A stretch of DNA of 64,000 bases from Rhizobium sp. Q54 (GCA_945878875.1 CAMCUC010000004.1:20131-84130), one strand, 5' to 3'; numbered from the stretch's first letter, positions 1 to 8,808 are shown. The notes: a model not told the origin generated them from the sequence alone. Numbers and translations: made by a program.

Positions 1-30
1 GCGGCGGAAGTCGCCAGCATGGCCCGCTAG
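1..30 (+). CDS. Carboxy-terminal end of an unidentified gene (partial)
   Basis: The first 30 bases read in frame 1 as nine codons ending AEVASMAR and a TAG stop. A strong hairpin with a T-run follows about 20 bases later, as expected after the end of a plus-strand gene. The fragment is too short to recognise a family, and the call rests mainly on the terminator placement. Confidence 0.35.
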   Translation, partial: AAEVASMAR

Positions 31-51
31 GCTTTCTTAAAGTGGATCATG

Positions 52-84
52 AAAAAGGCGGCCTGATTGGGCCGCCTTTTTTTT
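52..84. terminator. Bidirectional Rho-independent terminator
   Basis: A perfect 12-base inverted repeat (52-63 and 70-81, core GGCGGCC) with a 6-base loop is followed by eight T on the plus strand and preceded by five A, which read as T on the minus strand. It can end both the plus-strand gene leaving at position 30 and the minus-strand TRAP permease whose stop is at 116. Confidence 0.9.
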
Positions 85-115
85 GCGCTTGTTTTGCAGC
101 GGGCAGTGGCGGCGC

Positions 116-2053
116 TTAGTGCGCCGCCAACAATTTCCGCCTTGTGACGACCTCTCGCGCGATGAGCGTTCCGCCGACTGCCAAGCCTGCGACGTTAACC
201 CACAAAGCGCCTACGAACAGGCCGGTCGGGATCAGTAGCATGGCGCCTGCCAAAGAATGGATCGTGCGTTCGCTTACGTTCAGCGTGCGCAGGCCATAGC
301 CCACCACGCCTGCGGAAACCAGCCAGATCGAAGCCAGCGCGGTCAGGACGTCGAACGCGATCCGCCATGGCTCGCCCTCCATGATGAGGATGGGCGAGAA
401 GGCGAACAGGAACGGCACGATATAGGCCATCCAGCCAAACCGCATCGAGGTGAAGCCAGTCCGGAACGGATCGGCCTTGGCGATACTGGCGGCTGCGAAC
501 GCCGCCACCGCGACCGGCGGGGTGATGAACGACATCATGCCGAAGTAAAGCACGAACAGATGCGCGGCCATCGGCGAAACGCCAGCCTCCACCATCGCGG
601 GAGCGACGAGGGCGGCCAGCAGCACGTAGACGCCAATGGTCGGCATGCCCATGCCCAGCACGATGGAGACGGCGGCGCACAGCAGCAGCAGCACGAACAG
701 GTTCTTGCCCGCAAGGCTCACCAGCGTCAGCGTCAGCCCGAAGCCAAGCCCCGTAATCGCCAGAACGCCGATCACAACGCCGGCGCCGCAGCAGATCATG
801 ATGATGTCGAGCACATTAGAACCGGTCTGGCGCACGGAGTCGAACAGCGAGTATAGGCTGGGCCGCTGGCCTTTATAGCCGAAGACAAGCGCGAGAGCGG
901 CCAGCGACAGACTGGCCCAGAGTGCGGATTCTTCCGCCCGCAGGTTCAGCCCGAACAGGCAATAGATCAGGACCGCGAACGGAATCGGGAAGAACCAGCC
1001 GTCGCGCAGCACGTCCCGGGCGCGCGGGATCAGGTGCTCCTCAACGCGGGTGATGCCCATTTTGGCGGCTTCAAGATCGGCCACGATGAACAGCACGCAA
1101 TAATAAAGCAGCGCCGGAATGGCGGCCGCCAGCATCACCTGCGCATAGCTCACTTGCAGAAATTCAGCCATGACGAACGCCGCCGCGCCCATCACCGGAG
1201 GCATGAGGCTGCCGCCCGTGGACGCCACGGCCTCAATGGCTCCCGCCTGATGGGGCGCATAGCCGCCGCGTTTCATCATCGGGATGGTGACGACGCCGGT
1301 CGCCACGACATTGGCGACCGCGCTGCCCGAGATCGAGCCAAACAGAGCCGATCCGACGACGGCGATCTTGGCCGAGCCGCCGCGATAACGGCCCATCATG
1401 GCCAGCGCCAGATCGGTGAAGAAATTCGAGCCGCCGGTGGCCGTCAGCAAATTGCCAAATAGCACGAAGGCGATAACGATCGTGCACGCGACCATAATAG
1501 GCGCGCCCAGAATCGCGTTGGAATCAAAGCCCAGATAAAAAGCCAATTGCGCAGCCTCGGTCGGGCGCGCAGCCAAGGCACCCGAGAATTTATCGCCGAT
1601 AAGCGCATAAATAAGAAAGACGATAACGATGATGACAAGCGCCCAGCCCGTCGTACGACGCACGCCTTCCATGGCCAGCGCAATCACCACGATGGATGCG
1701 ATCAGGCCATCAGTAGGCGCGAAGAACATCATCGTGCCGAGTTCGACGAAGTACAGCGACATGTACCCGGCTGCCGCAGCGCCGGCTATTCCAAGCGCAA
1801 TATCATACCAAGGTGGAGCGCCGATGCGGGGACCGCCGCGAGCGGGCACCGCCAGAAACAGCAGGAGCATCGACGCCGCCAACATGCCGGCGACGAATTG
1901 TTCTCCGTAAACGACGAGGCCTACGCGCCCGAACATGTCGGTTGCGTAGGCTACTGCGCCCGCGACAAGGCCAACGCCCAGAAAGGAAGTGATGACGTTA
2001 AGCCAAAGCGGCTGCGCCTTGTCGGCGTGGCCGATTGTGATGTCGTCGGACAT
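116..2053 (-). CDS. TRAP transporter fused permease (4TM/12TM, TAXI type)
   Basis: This 645-residue polytopic inner-membrane protein fuses the small DctQ-like and large DctM-like subunits, the arrangement typical of TRAP systems that use TAXI-family receptors. Nearly the whole length is hydrophobic segments. The large-subunit region carries conserved glycine/proline stretches such as GSISGSAVANVVATG and LGMGMPTIGVYVLLAALVAP. The family imports carboxylates or similar solutes using a sodium gradient. The receptor gene lies 39 bases upstream on the same strand and is interrupted by a nonsense codon, so the permease may have no working partner from this locus. The start ATG at 2053 gives MSDDITIGHA. 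The substrate cannot be read from sequence. Confidence 0.93.
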   Translation of the reverse strand: MSDDITIGHADKAQPLWLNVITSFLGVGLVAGAVAYATDMFGRVGLVVYGEQFVAGMLAASMLLLFLAVPARGGPRIGAPPWYDIALGIAGAAAAGYMSLYFVELGTMMFFAPTDGLIASIVVIALAMEGVRRTTGWALVIIVIVFLIYALIGDKFSGALAARPTEAAQLAFYLGFDSNAILGAPIMVACTIVIAFVLFGNLLTATGGSNFFTDLALAMMGRYRGGSAKIAVVGSALFGSISGSAVANVVATGVVTIPMMKRGGYAPHQAGAIEAVASTGGSLMPPVMGAAAFVMAEFLQVSYAQVMLAAAIPALLYYCVLFIVADLEAAKMGITRVEEHLIPRARDVLRDGWFFPIPFAVLIYCLFGLNLRAEESALWASLSLAALALVFGYKGQRPSLYSLFDSVRQTGSNVLDIIMICCGAGVVIGVLAITGLGFGLTLTLVSLAGKNLFVLLLLCAAVSIVLGMGMPTIGVYVLLAALVAPAMVEAGVSPMAAHLFVLYFGMMSFITPPVAVAAFAAASIAKADPFRTGFTSMRFGWMAYIVPFLFAFSPILIMEGEPWRIAFDVLTALASIWLVSAGVVGYGLRTLNVSERTIHSLAGAMLLIPTGLFVGALWVNVAGLAVGGTLIAREVVTRRKLLAAH

Positions 2054-2092
2054 AAAACTGCTCCTGCTGCGCGTTTGCGCTTTTCTTATTAT

Positions 2093-3058
2093 TTACTTCG
2101 GCGGCCAGACGCCCTTTTCGCGATAGAACTTGATCGCGCCGGGGTGGTATTCGACCGGATCGGTCTTTTTGGCCATCGTCGATGTCTTGAAATCGGCCAG
2201 AACGGGCGTGCCCTTGGCCAGCGCTTCTGCGTTCTCCCACAGTGCTTTCGTCACGTTGTAGACCAGTTCGTCGGAAGCTTTGGCGTGCGTCAGCATTACG
2301 CCGTCGTAAGCCTGGATCTGCATTTCCTCAAGAATGCCGGCAAGGCCCGCGCGCGGCTTGATGGTTTCGATGTAGGACGCCGAGAAATGCTTCTTGATCG
2401 AGGCCAGCGATTGCGGGTTGCTGGGCAGGGGCAGGGCGCGAATGCCGCCAACCGCTGCGTCCACTTCCGTCGTCTTGGCCGAGCCCAGAGCGAACAGGAA
2501 CATATCGACGCGACCGGCCATAAACTCATCGGCGCCGCGCACGACGGTGGGAACGGGAACCGTGGTAAAGTCCTTGTCAGTCATGCCAAACGCTTCAAAA
2601 TGCGTGAGCATCAGCGGCATGATGATGTTTTGCTGCGCGTAATTCCACGGAATGCGCTTGCCCTTGAGATCGGCGATGGACTAGATGTCCGAATACTTAC
2701 GCACGAAAATGCCGGTGCGCAGCGGAGCGGTGACGGTCACGAGGCGCAGGTTGGGATTGGTGCGACCGGCGAAGAAGTCCTTGCCGCCCAACGCCAGATC
2801 GGCCTCGAAGATGTTGGCGAGGCCAAATTCGATTTGACCCGCGTTCACCGCCGGCAGATGGATGTTGGGGCTGGCGAACGGCTGCACCCGCATCTGGATA
2901 TTGTTCTTCTCCGCCAGCGTCGCCGCCATCACGGAGCCCATGGTGTGGTAGAACGAGCCAGCAGAGCTGGTGGCGATGCCGACTGCGTTCTGCGCCAGCG
3001 CCGAACCGCTTAACAGAGCGCCAGCGGCGAAAATTGAAGCGAAAATTGAACGTTTCAT
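2093..3058 (-). pseudogene. TAXI-family TRAP solute receptor interrupted by an in-frame amber codon
   Basis: The reading frame starts MKRSIFASIFAAGALLSGSA at 3058 after a GGAAGGGAA ribosome site and begins with a clear Sec signal peptide ending near ALAQ. The mature part has the TAXI family start (VGIATSSAGSFYHTMGS). At 2681-2683 a TAG stop sits between ...VRKYSDI and SIADLKGKRIPWNY. The same frame then continues without any other stop to VWPPK at 2093, and both halves match one TAXI receptor of about 321 residues. The site normally holds a coding residue just before the conserved SIADLKGKR motif, so a single substitution (for example CAG or AAG to TAG) explains it. It may be a recent nonsense mutation, a suppressed codon or a sequencing error. 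Confidence 0.85.
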
Positions 3059-3150
3059 TGCGTGTTCCCTTCCAAATACGCCGGGCTTTTTGCACCGGTC
3101 TTCGCGCTGATTGAAGCCTGAAAAGGCGTCGCGCGCAACTTGGCGCAAAA

Positions 3151-3819
3151 TCAGCGCTGCGCCAACGCTTGTCTTATCGCCAGTATGATGTTTTCCGCCG
3201 GTTGCGCGCCGGAAAGCCCGATTCTCCCGTCGATAACAAAGTATGGAACGCCGGTTACGCCCAGATTTCGAGCCGTCTGGATGTCGGCGCGCACGTTTTC
3301 CTTGTCCTCGTCGCTGGCCAGCCGGGCCTTTACGGTGGCCGCGTCCATCCCCGAATCAGCGGCGGCGGCGGCCAGCGCGTCATGATCGCCGAGGTCGACG
3401 CCTTCAAGAAAATACAAGTTCAGCAGCCGCTCTTTGACCTCGTCTTGCACGCCCACCTCGCCCGCCCAGCGGATCAGCCGGTGCGCGTCAAGCGTGTTGG
3501 GTGAGCGGGCTATAGCGTCGAATCTGAAGGGAATGCCGACCTCGGCGCCCACAGCATTCAGGCGGGCGTACATGTCGTCGGCTTTGCCGGGGCCAAACTT
3601 GCGCGACAGATATTCCGCGCGCGGAATGCCGCCTTGCGGGATCGTGTCGTCGAGCTGATAGGGGCGCCAGCGCACGAATATCTCGAGCTCGGGCGCGAGT
3701 GCGCACGCTTCCTCCAGCCTTCGTTTGCCCACAAAGCACCACGGACACACCACGTCCGAAACCACGTCGATTTCCACGCGCTGGGGTTGCTCTTCAGCAC
3801 CTGCTTTAAATTCAGGCAT
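3151..3819 (-). CDS. DsbA-family thioredoxin-fold oxidoreductase (FrnE-like)
   Basis: The product of 222 residues has a CPWC motif (Cys25, Cys28) just after a beta strand (IDVVSDVV) and the FVGKRRLE continuation seen in FrnE/2-hydroxychromene-2-carboxylate isomerase-like members of the DsbA superfamily. A cis-Pro region typical of the fold appears near the end (GVTGVPYFVIDGR). There is no signal peptide, so it is probably cytoplasmic and acts on cysteine redox state or glutathione-type substrates. Its start overlaps the end of the upstream AMP-binding gene by 8 bases, suggesting translational coupling. The precise reaction is not determined. Confidence 0.88.
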   Translation of the reverse strand: MPEFKAGAEEQPQRVEIDVVSDVVCPWCFVGKRRLEEACALAPELEIFVRWRPYQLDDTIPQGGIPRAEYLSRKFGPGKADDMYARLNAVGAEVGIPFRFDAIARSPNTLDAHRLIRWAGEVGVQDEVKERLLNLYFLEGVDLGDHDALAAAAADSGMDAATVKARLASDEDKENVRADIQTARNLGVTGVPYFVIDGRIGLSGAQPAENIILAIRQALAQR

Positions 3820-5002
3820 GGGCGTTAACTCCTGAAACGGCGGCGCCCGACAGCGCGATGCGGCGCGCTCCGTCCTGATCCGACAGGCGCTGGAAACTGA
3901 CGGCGGTCAGGCTGATCCCGTCGAGGTTAAGTGAATGGGCGGAGGCGCCCATGGGGGCGGGCGCTCCGTCGCGCTGGCGGGCTTGCGCGATGGCAGCCTG
4001 TTCGCCAATCGCCAGCAGGTCTATCAAAATGGGGCCGCGCAATGGGCGCGAGCTATCCGGCAGCATCGGGCGTTGATGCGCCTCGATCCCCGCTTCGGTT
4101 GCGCAACGCTCCAGCAGCGTGACCGAGGTCAGACGCGGCCCGCCCAGCAGGCCGGAGAGGGCCAGCGGCGCCAGCAAGGCTCCTGGCGCAATCAGGTGGG
4201 AGGGGCCAAGCTCATCCACCAGATTGATCAGCGCCGCAGCGTTGAATGGTCCATGCAGCACCAGCGGCGCGCCGCTCACGAGCGCGGCAAGCGGTCCCGC
4301 GATCAACCCGGCGAAACGGGTGGGCGCAAGCGTGGAAAGAATGGGCGAACGGGCAAGAATGCCCGCCCTTGTGATGAAATCGAGCGCAGCAGCGGCGAGC
4401 GTGCGCTGGCTGTGGAAGCAGGGCAGGCCCTCATCGTCGAACGTGATGATATCGCCCTTGCGCAAGCCGGGCGGGCGGTTGAATGGTGCGCAATTTTGCG
4501 CGATTTTGTTCAGCGGCGCGATGCCGTCGGCCTCGGCGTCCAGCCCGGCCAGCACGCGCACGGTCTCGGTCTGGAAACCGGCCTCCAGCAATCTTGCAAA
4601 CGCATGGGCGCCCGCCTCGGGTTCGGCGCAAAGCGCGACGGCGCCAATTGCCTGCGCTGCCTGGGCAAGCGCGTTCGCGTCGCAGCCATCCGGCAAAAGG
4701 GCGACGTCGAGACCGGCGCGCAGGGCGCCAAGAAGGGCGATCAGCGGCGCGACCCGTGCGCCGGAAACGATCAGCACGCGCTCGCCTTCCTGCATGCCCA
4801 GCACCTGCCAGGCGGCGGCGGTGCGGCTCACGAAGCCGTCAAGATCGGCGAAGGTGAGGGCGGAGGGCGCATCGAGGGCGCCGTCGCTGAGCGCGATGCG
4901 TTGCGGGCGCATGCGGGCGCCGCCTGATAACAGCGAGTCGAGGTCAAAACCTGCGAGGGGATCGCGCGTCCTGCTGTCCGGCGTCACGGTTTGCGTCTCC
5001 AC
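3812..5002 (-). CDS. Degenerate AMP-binding (ANL superfamily) protein
   Basis: This 396-residue protein follows the layout of the amino-terminal domain of acyl-CoA synthetases: the LTFADLDGFVSRTAAAWQVLGMQEGERV opening (read in two parts, residues about 49-76), a cofactor-like GARVAPLIALLGALRAG stretch, and a later region of alternating strands and helices. The ATP-gripping Ser/Thr/Gly-rich loop (normally close to TSGTTGxPKG) is replaced by ITFDDEGLPCFHSQR near residue 185, and the usual Tyr/Arg/Lys motifs and the carboxy-terminal lid domain are absent. It is therefore unlikely to adenylate a substrate in the standard way. It overlaps the neighbouring genes on both sides (8 and 19 bases), so the three probably form one transcript. 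Function unknown. Confidence 0.6.
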   Translation of the reverse strand: METQTVTPDSRTRDPLAGFDLDSLLSGGARMRPQRIALSDGALDAPSALTFADLDGFVSRTAAAWQVLGMQEGERVLIVSGARVAPLIALLGALRAGLDVALLPDGCDANALAQAAQAIGAVALCAEPEAGAHAFARLLEAGFQTETVRVLAGLDAEADGIAPLNKIAQNCAPFNRPPGLRKGDIITFDDEGLPCFHSQRTLAAAALDFITRAGILARSPILSTLAPTRFAGLIAGPLAALVSGAPLVLHGPFNAAALINLVDELGPSHLIAPGALLAPLALSGLLGGPRLTSVTLLERCATEAGIEAHQRPMLPDSSRPLRGPILIDLLAIGEQAAIAQARQRDGAPAPMGASAHSLNLDGISLTAVSFQRLSDQDGARRIALSGAAVSGVNAHA

Positions 5003-6822
5003 CAGGCGTCAAGCGTAGCGCCAAACAGCGGTGCGGCAAATTTGGGCGAAGTTTTTGGCCGCTCCAGTTCCGCCGAATGGGCGAACCATTGGTGCGAGGC
5101 GTGAAACAGCGGCACGATGTAATAGCCGGACAGCAACACCCGATCAAAAGCACGCACGGCGGCTGCGTAATCCTCGCGCGAATCCGCACTGACGATTCTT
5201 GCGATCAGATTGTCGAGCGCAGGCGAGGCGGCGCCAGCGAGGTTGAACGAGGATTCCTGTTTGGCCGCCATGGAAGACCAGCGGTTTCGCTGTTCGTTGC
5301 CGGGCGAGTTCGAGGCGATCCACGTTCCCATCATCATGTCGAAGTCAAACTTCTGGCGGCGGCGCTGATATTGCACTTCGTCCACGCTGCGCACACGCGC
5401 TTCAATGCCGATGCGGCGCAGCGAGTTGGCGTAATTCAAAGCCAGCCGCTCCTGCGAGCGGTCGACCACCATGATCTCATAGGCGAACGCATCGCCCCGG
5501 CGGTTGCGAAGGACGCCGTCCTGAAGCGTCCAGCCCGCTTGGCCCAGCAAAGCCAGCGCCTTGCGGGCGTTGTCGCGGTCGCGGCCCGTGCCGTCGCTGC
5601 GCGAGGGCGTCCATTTGCCTTCCAATATGTCGGCGCGCACGGCGCCTGGCCATTGCGCCAGCAAAGCGCGCTCGCGCTCGTCCGCTGGCCTGCCCGTTGA
5701 GGCCAGTTCCGTCTCGTCGAAAAAGCTGCCCGTGCGCCGATAGAGCCCGCCGTAAAGATTGACGTTGATCCATTCAAAATCGAACGCATAGCCCAAAGCC
5801 TCACGCACGCGGGTGTCTTTGAAAATCTCGCGGCGCGTGTTGAACGCAAAGCCGATCATGCCCTTAGCGCCGCCGACCGGCTCGCTCGCCTTCACGATGC
5901 GCCCGTCGCGCAGGGCTGGAAAATCATAGCCGGTGAGCCAGCGCGTCGGGTTCGTCTCGTCGCGATAATCGACCAGCCCGCCTTTCAGCGCCTCATAAAG
6001 ACTGGCCGAATCTCTGAAATACTCGATGCGGATTTCGTCAAAGTTATAAAGCCCGCGGTGGATTGGCAGATCCTTTGCCCAATACTCGCGATTGCGCTCC
6101 AGCCGCAGCGCTTCGCCGGGCTTGACCGAGGAGATCACATAGGGGCCGGAGCCGATCGGCGCCGCCATGCTCGCCTCGTCAAAGCGCTCGACGTTGACTG
6201 CATGCTTGGGCAGCACCGGCATGAGCGCAAGGCCCAGCGGCAATTCGCGGTCGTTGGCGCCCGTCAGATCATAGCGCAGGGTATGTGCGTCCAGCGCCTC
6301 GATGGATTTCACCATACTAAAAGCTGCGCGATGTTGCGGGCGCCCGCGCGCCTTCAGCAGGTAGAAGGTGAACAGCACGTCGTCGGCGGTGATCGGCGCA
6401 CCATCGGAAAATCTGGCGCGCGGGTTGAGCCGGAAGACCACCCAGGAGCGCGCCTCGTCTGTCTCGATGCTTTGGGCGATCAATCCGTAGAGCGTGAACG
6501 GCTCGTCGCCCGAGCGCATCATGAGGGGCTGGAAGACGTTGCCGTTCAGGCCCTGCGCCGCGGAGCCTGCTTTCAGATTGAACGGGTTGAGGCTGTCGAA
6601 CGCGCCCTGAAAACCGATGGAGAGGCGCCCGCCTTTGGGCGCATCCGGGTTTGCATAGGGCAGGTGCGCAAAATCAGGCGGCAAGGCAGCCTCGCCGTGC
6701 ATGGCGATGCCGTGGCGTGGGCCGGTGGAGGCGTTCCCGGCGACCACAGGCGGCGCAATTGCGAGCAAAGCCGCAGCCAGAGCTGCGCGAATCGAGGCGG
6801 CTTTCATCGAGACGAATTTCAT
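4984..6822 (-). CDS. ABC transporter substrate-binding protein, family 5 (YejA-like peptide binder)
   Basis: The protein is a periplasmic solute-binding protein of family SBP_bac_5, of the YejA-like branch that binds oligopeptides or microcin C-like compounds. Evidence includes the HGIAMHGEAALPPDFAHLPY opening, NPDAPKGGRLSIGFQG, the SLNPF motif, and FSDGAPITADDVLFTFYLLK. I place the start at 6822 (MKFVSMKAASIRAALAAALL), which gives a signal peptide ending near VVAG; a longer start at 6933 is possible but adds an unlikely leader. No YejB, YejE or YejF permease/ATPase genes are in the window, so the protein is an orphan here. It precedes the degenerate AMP-binding gene with a 19-base overlap. 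Confidence 0.85.
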   Translation of the reverse strand: MKFVSMKAASIRAALAAALLAIAPPVVAGNASTGPRHGIAMHGEAALPPDFAHLPYANPDAPKGGRLSIGFQGAFDSLNPFNLKAGSAAQGLNGNVFQPLMMRSGDEPFTLYGLIAQSIETDEARSWVVFRLNPRARFSDGAPITADDVLFTFYLLKARGRPQHRAAFSMVKSIEALDAHTLRYDLTGANDRELPLGLALMPVLPKHAVNVERFDEASMAAPIGSGPYVISSVKPGEALRLERNREYWAKDLPIHRGLYNFDEIRIEYFRDSASLYEALKGGLVDYRDETNPTRWLTGYDFPALRDGRIVKASEPVGGAKGMIGFAFNTRREIFKDTRVREALGYAFDFEWINVNLYGGLYRRTGSFFDETELASTGRPADERERALLAQWPGAVRADILEGKWTPSRSDGTGRDRDNARKALALLGQAGWTLQDGVLRNRRGDAFAYEIMVVDRSQERLALNYANSLRRIGIEARVRSVDEVQYQRRRQKFDFDMMMGTWIASNSPGNEQRNRWSSMAAKQESSFNLAGAASPALDNLIARIVSADSREDYAAAVRAFDRVLLSGYYIVPLFHASHQWFAHSAELERPKTSPKFAAPLFGATLDAWWRRKP

Positions 6823-7095
6823 GGGCTGAACACTAAAGGAGCCGCGCGCGCCCGTCGATTGCAACGCAACGCTAACCTCGCCGATCGGGCGCAGCCTGTT
6901 GACGGAAGGTCGCATGACTGGACTGCAAAACAAATGTGGCGGATGGTGCAGGAACGGTCTATGAGGCGCGGGTCAATATCTTGCCTTATTCCCGCGCCAA
7001 GAGCAGCGTTGCATTGTTGCAGGATTCGCCGAACCATATCGGATTTACTGCGGCCCTGCGCCCTTCCGGCGACGAGGCTTTCGAAAGGAACGTTC

Positions 7096-7812
7096 ATGTC
7101 GATCATTTCCAGAGGCGCCGCCGCCGCAGCGCTGGCGATTTGCGTGGCGCTGTACGGGCAGGCGCATGCTCAGACGTCAGCCCCCGCGCAGCAGCGCAAA
7201 CCTGCCGCCGCCCAGCCGGCAGCGCCCGCTGCACCCGCCGCCCCAAGCAACCGCGTTGAGTTGATCGCCACCCAGCCGGAATGGACCAAGGTCTGCGGCA
7301 AGGACGAGGCCGCCAACAAGGAAATTTGCTACACGACCCGCGATTTCGGTCAGGCCGCCGATCAGGCGCCGGTGCTTGCCGTCGCGATCTACGACGTGAA
7401 GGGCGACGAACAGCGTATCGTGCGCCTGCTGCTCCCCGTCGGCCTGATGCTCCGCCCCGGCTTCCGCTTCTCGGTGGACAAGGGCGCGGCGATTGAAGGC
7501 AATTACGAAATCTGCTTCCCCAACGGCTGCTTCGCCGAGGCGCGCGTCAAGGGCGCCACGCTCGACAGCATGAAGAAGGGCTCGCTGCTCAACGTCAACG
7601 TCAAGAATCAGGTCAACAACGAAGTCATCTTCGTCGTGCCGCTGGCGGGCTTCGGCAAGGCCTTCGACGGCGCCGCCATCGACCCCAAGGTTCTCGAAGA
7701 GCAGCAGAAGCAATTGCAGGCCGATTTGCAGAAGCGCGCTGAAGAAGAGCGCAAGCGTCTTGAAGGCGAGATCGCCGTTCCCGGCGGCGCCCCGGCGGCT
7801 GCGCCCCGATAA
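7096..7812 (+). CDS. Invasion-associated locus B (IalB) family protein
   Basis: A signal peptide (MSIISRGAAAAALAICVALY ending near AHAQ) is followed by an Ala/Pro/Gln-rich linker and an IalB domain from about residue 55 (WTKVCGK, ICYTTRDFG, LLLPVGLMLRPGFRFSVD, CFPNGCFAEARV). The domain is a secreted or periplasmic beta-rich fold common in Hyphomicrobiales; in Bartonella it is linked to erythrocyte invasion, but in free-living relatives its role is not known. The last 30 residues are a charged helix (EEQQKQLQADLQKRAEEERK) and an Ala/Pro tail. The start at 7096 has an AAAGGAA ribosome site. A strong terminator follows directly. It is transcribed divergently from the YejA-like gene. Confidence 0.88.
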   Translation: MSIISRGAAAAALAICVALYGQAHAQTSAPAQQRKPAAAQPAAPAAPAAPSNRVELIATQPEWTKVCGKDEAANKEICYTTRDFGQAADQAPVLAVAIYDVKGDEQRIVRLLLPVGLMLRPGFRFSVDKGAAIEGNYEICFPNGCFAEARVKGATLDSMKKGSLLNVNVKNQVNNEVIFVVPLAGFGKAFDGAAIDPKVLEEQQKQLQADLQKRAEEERKRLEGEIAVPGGAPAAAPR

Positions 7813-7835
7813 GCATCCGCTAAGTCAGACACGCG

Positions 7836-7863
7836 AAAGCCCGGGCGCAAACCCGGGCTTTTT
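7836..7863 (+). terminator. Rho-independent terminator after the IalB gene
   Basis: A perfect 10-base stem (AAAGCCCGGG with CCCGGGCTTT), six-base loop and trailing T-run lie 24 bases after the IalB stop. The stem also reads as a plausible terminator on the opposite strand, downstream of hspQ. Confidence 0.9.
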
Positions 7864-7918
7864 GCTGTTCTTTTGTCTCGCGCGACGGCTAACGCCCTTC
7901 TGTCTAGCGCTCTCTTGT

Positions 7919-8248
7919 CTAATGCCCTCTTGCGCCCTTCATCTGGTAGCCGCCGTCCTCCTTCAGCACGAAGCTTTCAGCTACTTGCGGATGGCGCACA
8001 GGCTCGCCGCTGTCGTCAGGCAGCAGGTTTTGCTCGGACACATAGGCGACGTATTCCGTCTCCGCATTCTCGGCGAACAAATGGTAATAAGGCTGGTCCT
8101 TGCGCGGACGCGACGCCTCCGGGATCGACAGCCACCATTCCTCGGTGTTGGCGAATTCCATGTCGATGTCAAACACGATTCCACGAAACGGGTGCTTGCG
8201 ATGGCGCACGACCTGACCGATGGTGAATTTTGCGTTGCGGAGCTTCAT
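7919..8248 (-). CDS. hspQ: Heat shock protein HspQ (hemimethylated DNA-binding fold)
   Basis: The 109-residue product matches the HspQ/YccV family over its full length: KFTIGQVVRHRKHPFRGIVF, the FDIDMEF strand, the PYYHLFAE core and YVAYVSEQNLLPDDSGEP. In enterobacteria HspQ is a heat-inducible factor that binds hemimethylated DNA and acts as a specificity enhancer for the Lon protease. The gene stands alone on the minus strand, convergent with the IalB gene. No heat-shock promoter was identified. Confidence 0.92.
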   Translation of the reverse strand: MKLRNAKFTIGQVVRHRKHPFRGIVFDIDMEFANTEEWWLSIPEASRPRKDQPYYHLFAENAETEYVAYVSEQNLLPDDSGEPVRHPQVAESFVLKEDGGYQMKGARGH

Positions 8249-8295
8249 GTCGCGAGACGTATCGCGGGGGGCGCTGGCGCGTCAAGCTGGGATTA

Positions 8296-8330
8296 GGCAT
8301 CAGGCATCAGGCATCAGGCAGCAGGCAGCA
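8296..8330. repeat. Five 7-base tandem repeats
   Basis: Three exact GGCATCA units are followed by two GGCAGCA units, 35 bases in all, in the spacer between the divergent hspQ and ArsC-like genes. The unit count is the kind that changes by slippage. No coding role is apparent. Confidence 0.9.
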
Positions 8331-8399
8331 GGGGAGGGCGCTGGTCTGGACGGACCGCGTTCTCCCCGCTAAGGACGTGCGTCCTGATGAGAGAACCCC

Positions 8400-8747
8400 A
8401 TGACCATCACCATCTACGGCATCCGCGCTTGCGACACGATGAAGAAGGCTCGCGACTGGCTGGAGGCGCAGGGCGTGGAACATGCGTTTCACGATTACAA
8501 ATCGCAAGGCATCGAGCGCGCGCCGCTTGAGAGATGGACGAAGCTTGTAGACTGGGAGCTGTTGCTGAACCGCTCCGGCACGACGTTTCGCAAGCTCTCC
8601 GAGGCCGACAAGCAGGACATTGATTGCGCTAAGGCGATTAGTCTCATGCTCGCGTACCCCTCGCTCATCAAGCGCCCGGTGCTGGATATGGGCGGGCGCC
8701 TGCTGGTGGGCTTCAAGCCGGATGTTTACGCCAAGGCGTTGGGGTGA
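8400..8747 (+). CDS. ArsC/Spx-family reductase (YffB-like)
   Basis: This 115-residue protein has the ArsC-family thioredoxin-like fold. The start MTITIYGIRACDTMKKARDW holds a single catalytic-type Cys at residue 11, followed by FHDYKSQG, LLNRSGTTFRKL (the anion-binding Arg region) and KRPVLDMGG (the cis-Pro strand). Members close to YffB are often called arsenate reductase but are mostly of unknown substrate and may be glutathione-dependent. There is no arsenic resistance gene nearby to support a role in arsenate reduction. Confidence 0.85.
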   Translation: MTITIYGIRACDTMKKARDWLEAQGVEHAFHDYKSQGIERAPLERWTKLVDWELLLNRSGTTFRKLSEADKQDIDCAKAISLMLAYPSLIKRPVLDMGGRLLVGFKPDVYAKALG

Positions 8748-8808
8748 GGGCGCATCACGCAGGGCTGCTTGACTTCTTGAGTACTTTCTTTGAGCATCAT
8801 ACAATCAT

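Noticed and set aside
2681..2683. Recoding of TAG as pyrrolysine
   Set aside because: Pyrrolysine use is not known for TAXI receptors, no pyl genes are in the window, and other genes here end in ordinary stops. A point mutation or sequence error is simpler.
1547..3013. Long plus-strand open frame opposite the TRAP genes
   Set aside because: It is antisense to two clearly recognisable genes, has a low-complexity His/Arg-rich translation typical of GC-rich shadow frames and no ribosome site.
3935..5018. Two long plus-strand frames opposite the AMP-binding gene
   Set aside because: Both overlap the same region in different frames with Arg/Ala-rich, unstructured translations. The minus-strand gene has coherent family layout and gene overlaps.
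6058..7812. 584-residue version of the IalB-family gene
   Set aside because: The extension is antisense to the solute-binding protein gene; a signal peptide and ribosome site define the start at 7096.
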